Origin: Competibacteraceae bacterium UBA6584
Lineage (GTDB): Bacteria > Pseudomonadota > Gammaproteobacteria > Competibacterales > Competibacteraceae
DNA length: 16,777 nt
NCBI GenBank assembly: GCA_002433805.1
Contig: DJIW01000059.1
Location: forward strand, 1 to 16,777
Reading direction: 5' to 3'
Shown: in pieces, positions 14,351 through 16,777 of the stretch
Numbering within the stretch: the stretch's first letter is position 1
Layout of the letters: every line of letters begins with the position of its first letter
Notes under the pieces: model-generated
The model's database searches: none
What the model was told of the DNA's origin: nothing
Seen by the model: only the letters and a program-made list of their open reading frames with translations
Program-made: the position numbers and the translations under genes

Positions 14351-15612
14351 AGTCCTTAAAACCGTGGCGCTTGATCAGCGTCGCGGCCGTGCTGGCGGCG
14401 CTGCACGGTTGCGCCAGCGCGCCCGACCCGCTTGATCCCTCCACGGCGGCGGTTATTGACGAACCCGGCGTGCCCAAGCAGTTACAAGCCCGCCAGATCA
14501 TCGTGGCGCTGCCGGATCGCTTGCGGGCGCAGTGGCCGACCATCGCCCGTGAGTTGCAGGCGCAATACCGCCTGCGGCCCGTGGGTGAATTTCCGTTGGC
14601 CTCAATCAAAGTGCACTGTTTGGTGTTTCAGGTTCCGACCGACCAACCGCTGGAGACCGTGCTCGGCCAACTGCGGGCCGATCCCAGAGTCGAACTGGCC
14701 CAAGCCAATCAGACCTTTGAAGGCTTGCAAGCCGCCTCGGGCAATCCTTATCGCGAGCTGGCTTATGGGGTGAAATGGCTCCGGGCGGATCGGGTGCGCG
14801 CCATCAGCACCGGCCGGGGCGTCGCGGTCGCGGTAATCGATACCGGAGCCGATACCGATCATCCCGATCTGCAAGGGCGGATCGCCGAAACCGCCACTTT
14901 CGTCGAAGGCGGCGAACCGAGCTTTCGCGCCGACCGCCACGGCACGGCGGTAGCCGGCATCATCGGCGCGCGCGTCGGGGGAGCCGGCGTCGATGGCATC
15001 GCGCCCGAAGCGCGCTTGACGGTGCTCAAATCATGCTGGTATTCGGAGCCCAACGCCGCCAAGGCCCGCTGTAGCAGCTGGACTGTGGCCAAAGCGGTCG
15101 ATTACGCCATCAATCACCGGATCAGGGTGATGAATTTGAGCCTGGGCGGCCGGACGGACGACTTGCTTGCGCGCCTGCTGGCGGCGGCGGAGCAAAACAG
15201 CATCGTGGTGGTGGTGGCCGCTCGCGAAAATGCGGGCGATCCCGGTTTTCCCGCCTCGCTCGACACTGTCATCCCGGTGGTGGCTTGCGATATGAACGGC
15301 GCAATCGTCCGGCCGCAATGGCCGGCGATCCCTTTCGCGGCGGCGGCCCCCGGCGTCGATGTCGTCGCTCCAGCGCCCCAGGCCCGCTATGCCCTGCTCT
15401 CCGGCAGTTCGCTGGCGGCGGCCCATGTGACCGGCGTCGTCGCGCTTTTACTGCAACAGACGCCACGGGCGACACCCGAACAGCTCAGAACCGTGCTCCG
15501 GGCAACCGCCAAACCCTTGGCTGGCGCCAATCGGGCTGACTCGCCCCAAATCGGCGGGGTCGATGCCTGCGCGGCGCTGGCTCGCGCCACCCCGGCGCCC
15601 GCCTGCCTCTGA
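14347..15612 (+). CDS. S8 family subtilisin-like serine protease, probable lipoprotein
   Basis: Secreted subtilase of 421 residues. The signal peptide ends in a lipobox-like LHGC (Cys22), so it is probably lipid-anchored in the envelope, though His at -2 is unusual. Residues about 48-125 form a propeptide-like domain (QIIVAL, then PLETVLGQLRADPRVELAQA). The catalytic domain has Asp165 (AVIDTGADTDHPDL), His198 (DRHGTAVAGI), oxyanion-hole Asn295 (AARENAG) and Ser355 (SGSSLAAAHVTGVVALLL). The usual GTSMATP around the serine reads GSSLAAA, so the conserved proline is absent; the triad itself is complete. Two cysteines near KSCWYSEPNAAKARCSSW could form a disulfide. The start overlaps the stop of the anti-sigma gene by four bases, making this the third gene of the sigma operon. 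It may be a target, effector or input of the sigma system; which one cannot be read from sequence. Confidence 0.92.
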   Translation: MKSLKPWRLISVAAVLAALHGCASAPDPLDPSTAAVIDEPGVPKQLQARQIIVALPDRLRAQWPTIARELQAQYRLRPVGEFPLASIKVHCLVFQVPTDQPLETVLGQLRADPRVELAQANQTFEGLQAASGNPYRELAYGVKWLRADRVRAISTGRGVAVAVIDTGADTDHPDLQGRIAETATFVEGGEPSFRADRHGTAVAGIIGARVGGAGVDGIAPEARLTVLKSCWYSEPNAAKARCSSWTVAKAVDYAINHRIRVMNLSLGGRTDDLLARLLAAAEQNSIVVVVAARENAGDPGFPASLDTVIPVVACDMNGAIVRPQWPAIPFAAAAPGVDVVAPAPQARYALLSGSSLAAAHVTGVVALLLQQTPRATPEQLRTVLRATAKPLAGANRADSPQIGGVDACAALARATPAPACL

Positions 15613-15649
15613 CGCCAGTCTGGAGGACGGCTCGAGCGCCGCCGGACCG

Positions 15650-16366
15650 TCATGGTTCGCTCAACACTTGCCGCAAGATGGCCATGACCGGCTCCAACAG
15701 ATAATCCAGCACGGTGCGCTCGCCGGTTTTGATGAACAGTTCGGCGCGCATGCCGGGTTGCAGATGGACGCCGCCGGCTTGCGCTAGCGAAGCCGCATCC
15801 ACCGCCACCTGCGCGAGGTAGTGCGGCGCGCCGGTGCGCGGGTCAGTCAACTGACCGGCGAAGATATAACGCACCGTTCCGGCTAGTAACGGCGTTTCGC
15901 GAGTCGAATCGGCAGTCAGCCGGATATCGGTGGGCTGCTCCAACCGCACGGCGTCGATGTCGTCGATTTCGACCCGCGCCTCAATCAAGAGCGGTCCGGC
16001 TTCGGGCACGCTGTCGGGCAAGCGCCCGCCGGGTCGCGCCGCCCCGCCTCTCTCACCGTCCCAGGACCGGATTTCCTCAACGACGCCACGTTCCAAAGGC
16101 CGGACGCTTTCTGGTTGGTCGGCCGCTTTCACCACGCCAGAGGCAACGACAGCTCCGATTAGCGGTATCCGCTCGACCAGCAACCCGCCCGCGCCAAGAG
16201 CGAGGCCGACCGCCAGCAGGCTCGCTCGCCTCCTCCCGAACCTTCGCTTGAGCCTGCAAAAAAGCGATGGCCGCGGATCCGTTCGGTTAAAGCGTAGAAC
16301 CAGCGTTTGATTGGGATCGCGAGCGGGCCTTTTTTGCCCGATAAAAAGAGTGCGGTCATCGCTCAT
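15650..16366 (-). CDS. HlyD-family type I secretion adaptor lacking the coiled-coil hairpin
   Basis: A 238-residue relative of the membrane-fusion adaptors (HlyD/PrtE group) that link an inner-membrane ABC exporter to an outer-membrane channel. A cytoplasmic N-terminus is followed by one membrane span (about 48-68), then GAVVASGVVKAADQPESVRP and LERGVVEEI, the first half of the lipoyl-like domain. The C-terminal barrel is well kept (PLLIEARVEIDDIDAVRL, then GQLTDPRTGAPHYLAQV, then QPGMRAELFIKTGERTVLDY). Between residues 101 and 123 there is only a glycine/proline-rich linker where normal members of roughly 430-450 residues carry a long coiled-coil hairpin. Both halves are in one frame, so this is an internal deletion and not a frameshift. 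No ABC exporter or TolC-like gene is in the window. It may be a reduced adaptor or a decaying gene. It is convergent with the subtilase gene, 37 bases apart. Confidence 0.82.
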   Translation of the reverse strand: MSDDRTLFIGQKRPARDPNQTLVLRFNRTDPRPSLFCRLKRRFGRRRASLLAVGLALGAGGLLVERIPLIGAVVASGVVKAADQPESVRPLERGVVEEIRSWDGERGGAARPGGRLPDSVPEAGPLLIEARVEIDDIDAVRLEQPTDIRLTADSTRETPLLAGTVRYIFAGQLTDPRTGAPHYLAQVAVDAASLAQAGGVHLQPGMRAELFIKTGERTVLDYLLEPVMAILRQVLSEP

Positions 16367-16696
16367 AACGGTTTTCCGGGAAGGAGTGCTTAAACCCTAA
16401 TTCCCCTTCATCCTGCCGATGGTTCATCCCCGCTTGCAAATTGAGGAAGACCCGTCGCAAGGCGCATCACCCTCGCTTAAAATCTCGCGCGAGTTTCGAG
16501 TTTGCAGGCGCCGCGCCACAAGCTCCCATGGGACCGGTAGCGTCCGGACCCGCTTGATGATACCCTTATGACTCATGGCGTACCCGGCTCCTGAAGGATC
16601 GCGCCTGACTGCAACCTCGCGCGGACGATGTTGAACCGGCTCGTTTGAACAACTTCTCCACCCCAACGCATTCCAACACCAGAGGAGATTTAATCG
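16367..16696. other. Intergenic region between divergent HlyD-like and pckG genes
   Basis: About 330 bases separate the two divergent starts. Antisense frames within it run into the start of pckG and have no family signature. I saw no long perfect inverted repeat, tRNA or clear promoter. GAGGAG at 16682-16687 is the pckG ribosome binding site. The length leaves room for a regulated leader or promoter for pckG. Confidence 0.4.
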
Positions 16697-16777
16697 ATGG
16701 CAATTGCTCACGACGGTAACAACCGGACCAACAATGCCAAGTTGTTGAAATGGGTAGAGGGAATCGCCGCCCTCACC
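16697..16777 (+). CDS. pckG: Phosphoenolpyruvate carboxykinase (GTP), 5' end only
   Basis: Only the first 27 codons are present; the gene runs off the right edge. The stretch NNAKLLKWVEGIAALT matches the conserved N-terminal helix of GTP-dependent PEP carboxykinases (pattern LL.WVEE.A.LT, normally followed by QPD and the WCDGS segment, which lie outside). The enzyme makes PEP from oxaloacetate with GTP in gluconeogenesis. A strong ribosome binding site (GAGGAG) sits 9 bases before the ATG. The call rests on 16 residues and recall of the family, so it is likely but not certain. Confidence 0.72.
   Translation, partial: MAIAHDGNNRTNNAKLLKWVEGIAALT

Noticed and set aside
15650..16366. Frameshift as the explanation for the short HlyD-like protein
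   Set aside because: Both conserved halves are in the same frame and the joining stretch is too short to hide a hairpin in another frame, so a deletion is the better reading.
16424..16711. Minus-strand frame of 95 codons between the HlyD-like and pckG genes
   Set aside because: It overlaps the start of pckG, has no recognisable motif and no good ribosome binding site.

Overview
The window looks like a high-GC gammaproteobacterial chromosome segment. The best lineage markers are a MucD/DegQ-type periplasmic protease, a full-length AcnB-type aconitase very close to the enterobacterial/pseudomonad form, and the first 27 codons of what reads as a GTP-dependent PEP carboxykinase. I cannot place it more finely; an environmental gammaproteobacterium is the best guess. 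No tRNA, rRNA, CRISPR array, transposase or integrase was seen.

Layout. (1) 158-1561 (+): MucD-like serine protease. (2) 1758-4340 (+): acnB, starting at GTG, with a perfect 11-bp inverted repeat in its leader and a strong GC stem-loop just after its stop. (3) 4447-9585 (+): a 1712-residue fusion of a DnaQ/WRN-like exonuclease-type domain, a RecQ-type helicase and a UvrD/Rep-type helicase. (4) 12535 down to 9621 (-): a PstS-like periplasmic binding protein overlapping by 4 bases with a membrane hybrid histidine kinase. A small lipoprotein-like frame (12750-12547) may head this operon. (5) 12918-15612 (+): a tight operon of ECF-like sigma factor, zinc-finger anti-sigma factor with one membrane span, and lipoprotein-type subtilase. 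(6) 15650-16366 (-): a HlyD-family adaptor that lacks its coiled-coil hairpin. (7) 16697-end (+): 5' end of pckG.

How the genes may work together. The sigma/anti-sigma/protease operon has the form of an envelope-signalling unit. The periplasmic part of the anti-sigma factor resembles the propeptide-like N-terminal domain of the protease encoded next to it, which suggests that the two exported proteins share a binding partner or a regulatory contact. The binding protein and hybrid kinase look like a second, separate envelope-sensing pair, since no transporter permease or ATPase genes accompany the binding protein. The exonuclease-RecQ-UvrD fusion stands alone as a probable DNA repair, recombination or genome-defence enzyme. 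acnB and pckG are ordinary central-metabolism genes.

The most original observations are the domain shared between anti-sigma factor and subtilase, the three-part nuclease/helicase fusion with an unusual exonuclease motif III, the HlyD adaptor without a hairpin, and the acnB leader hairpin.
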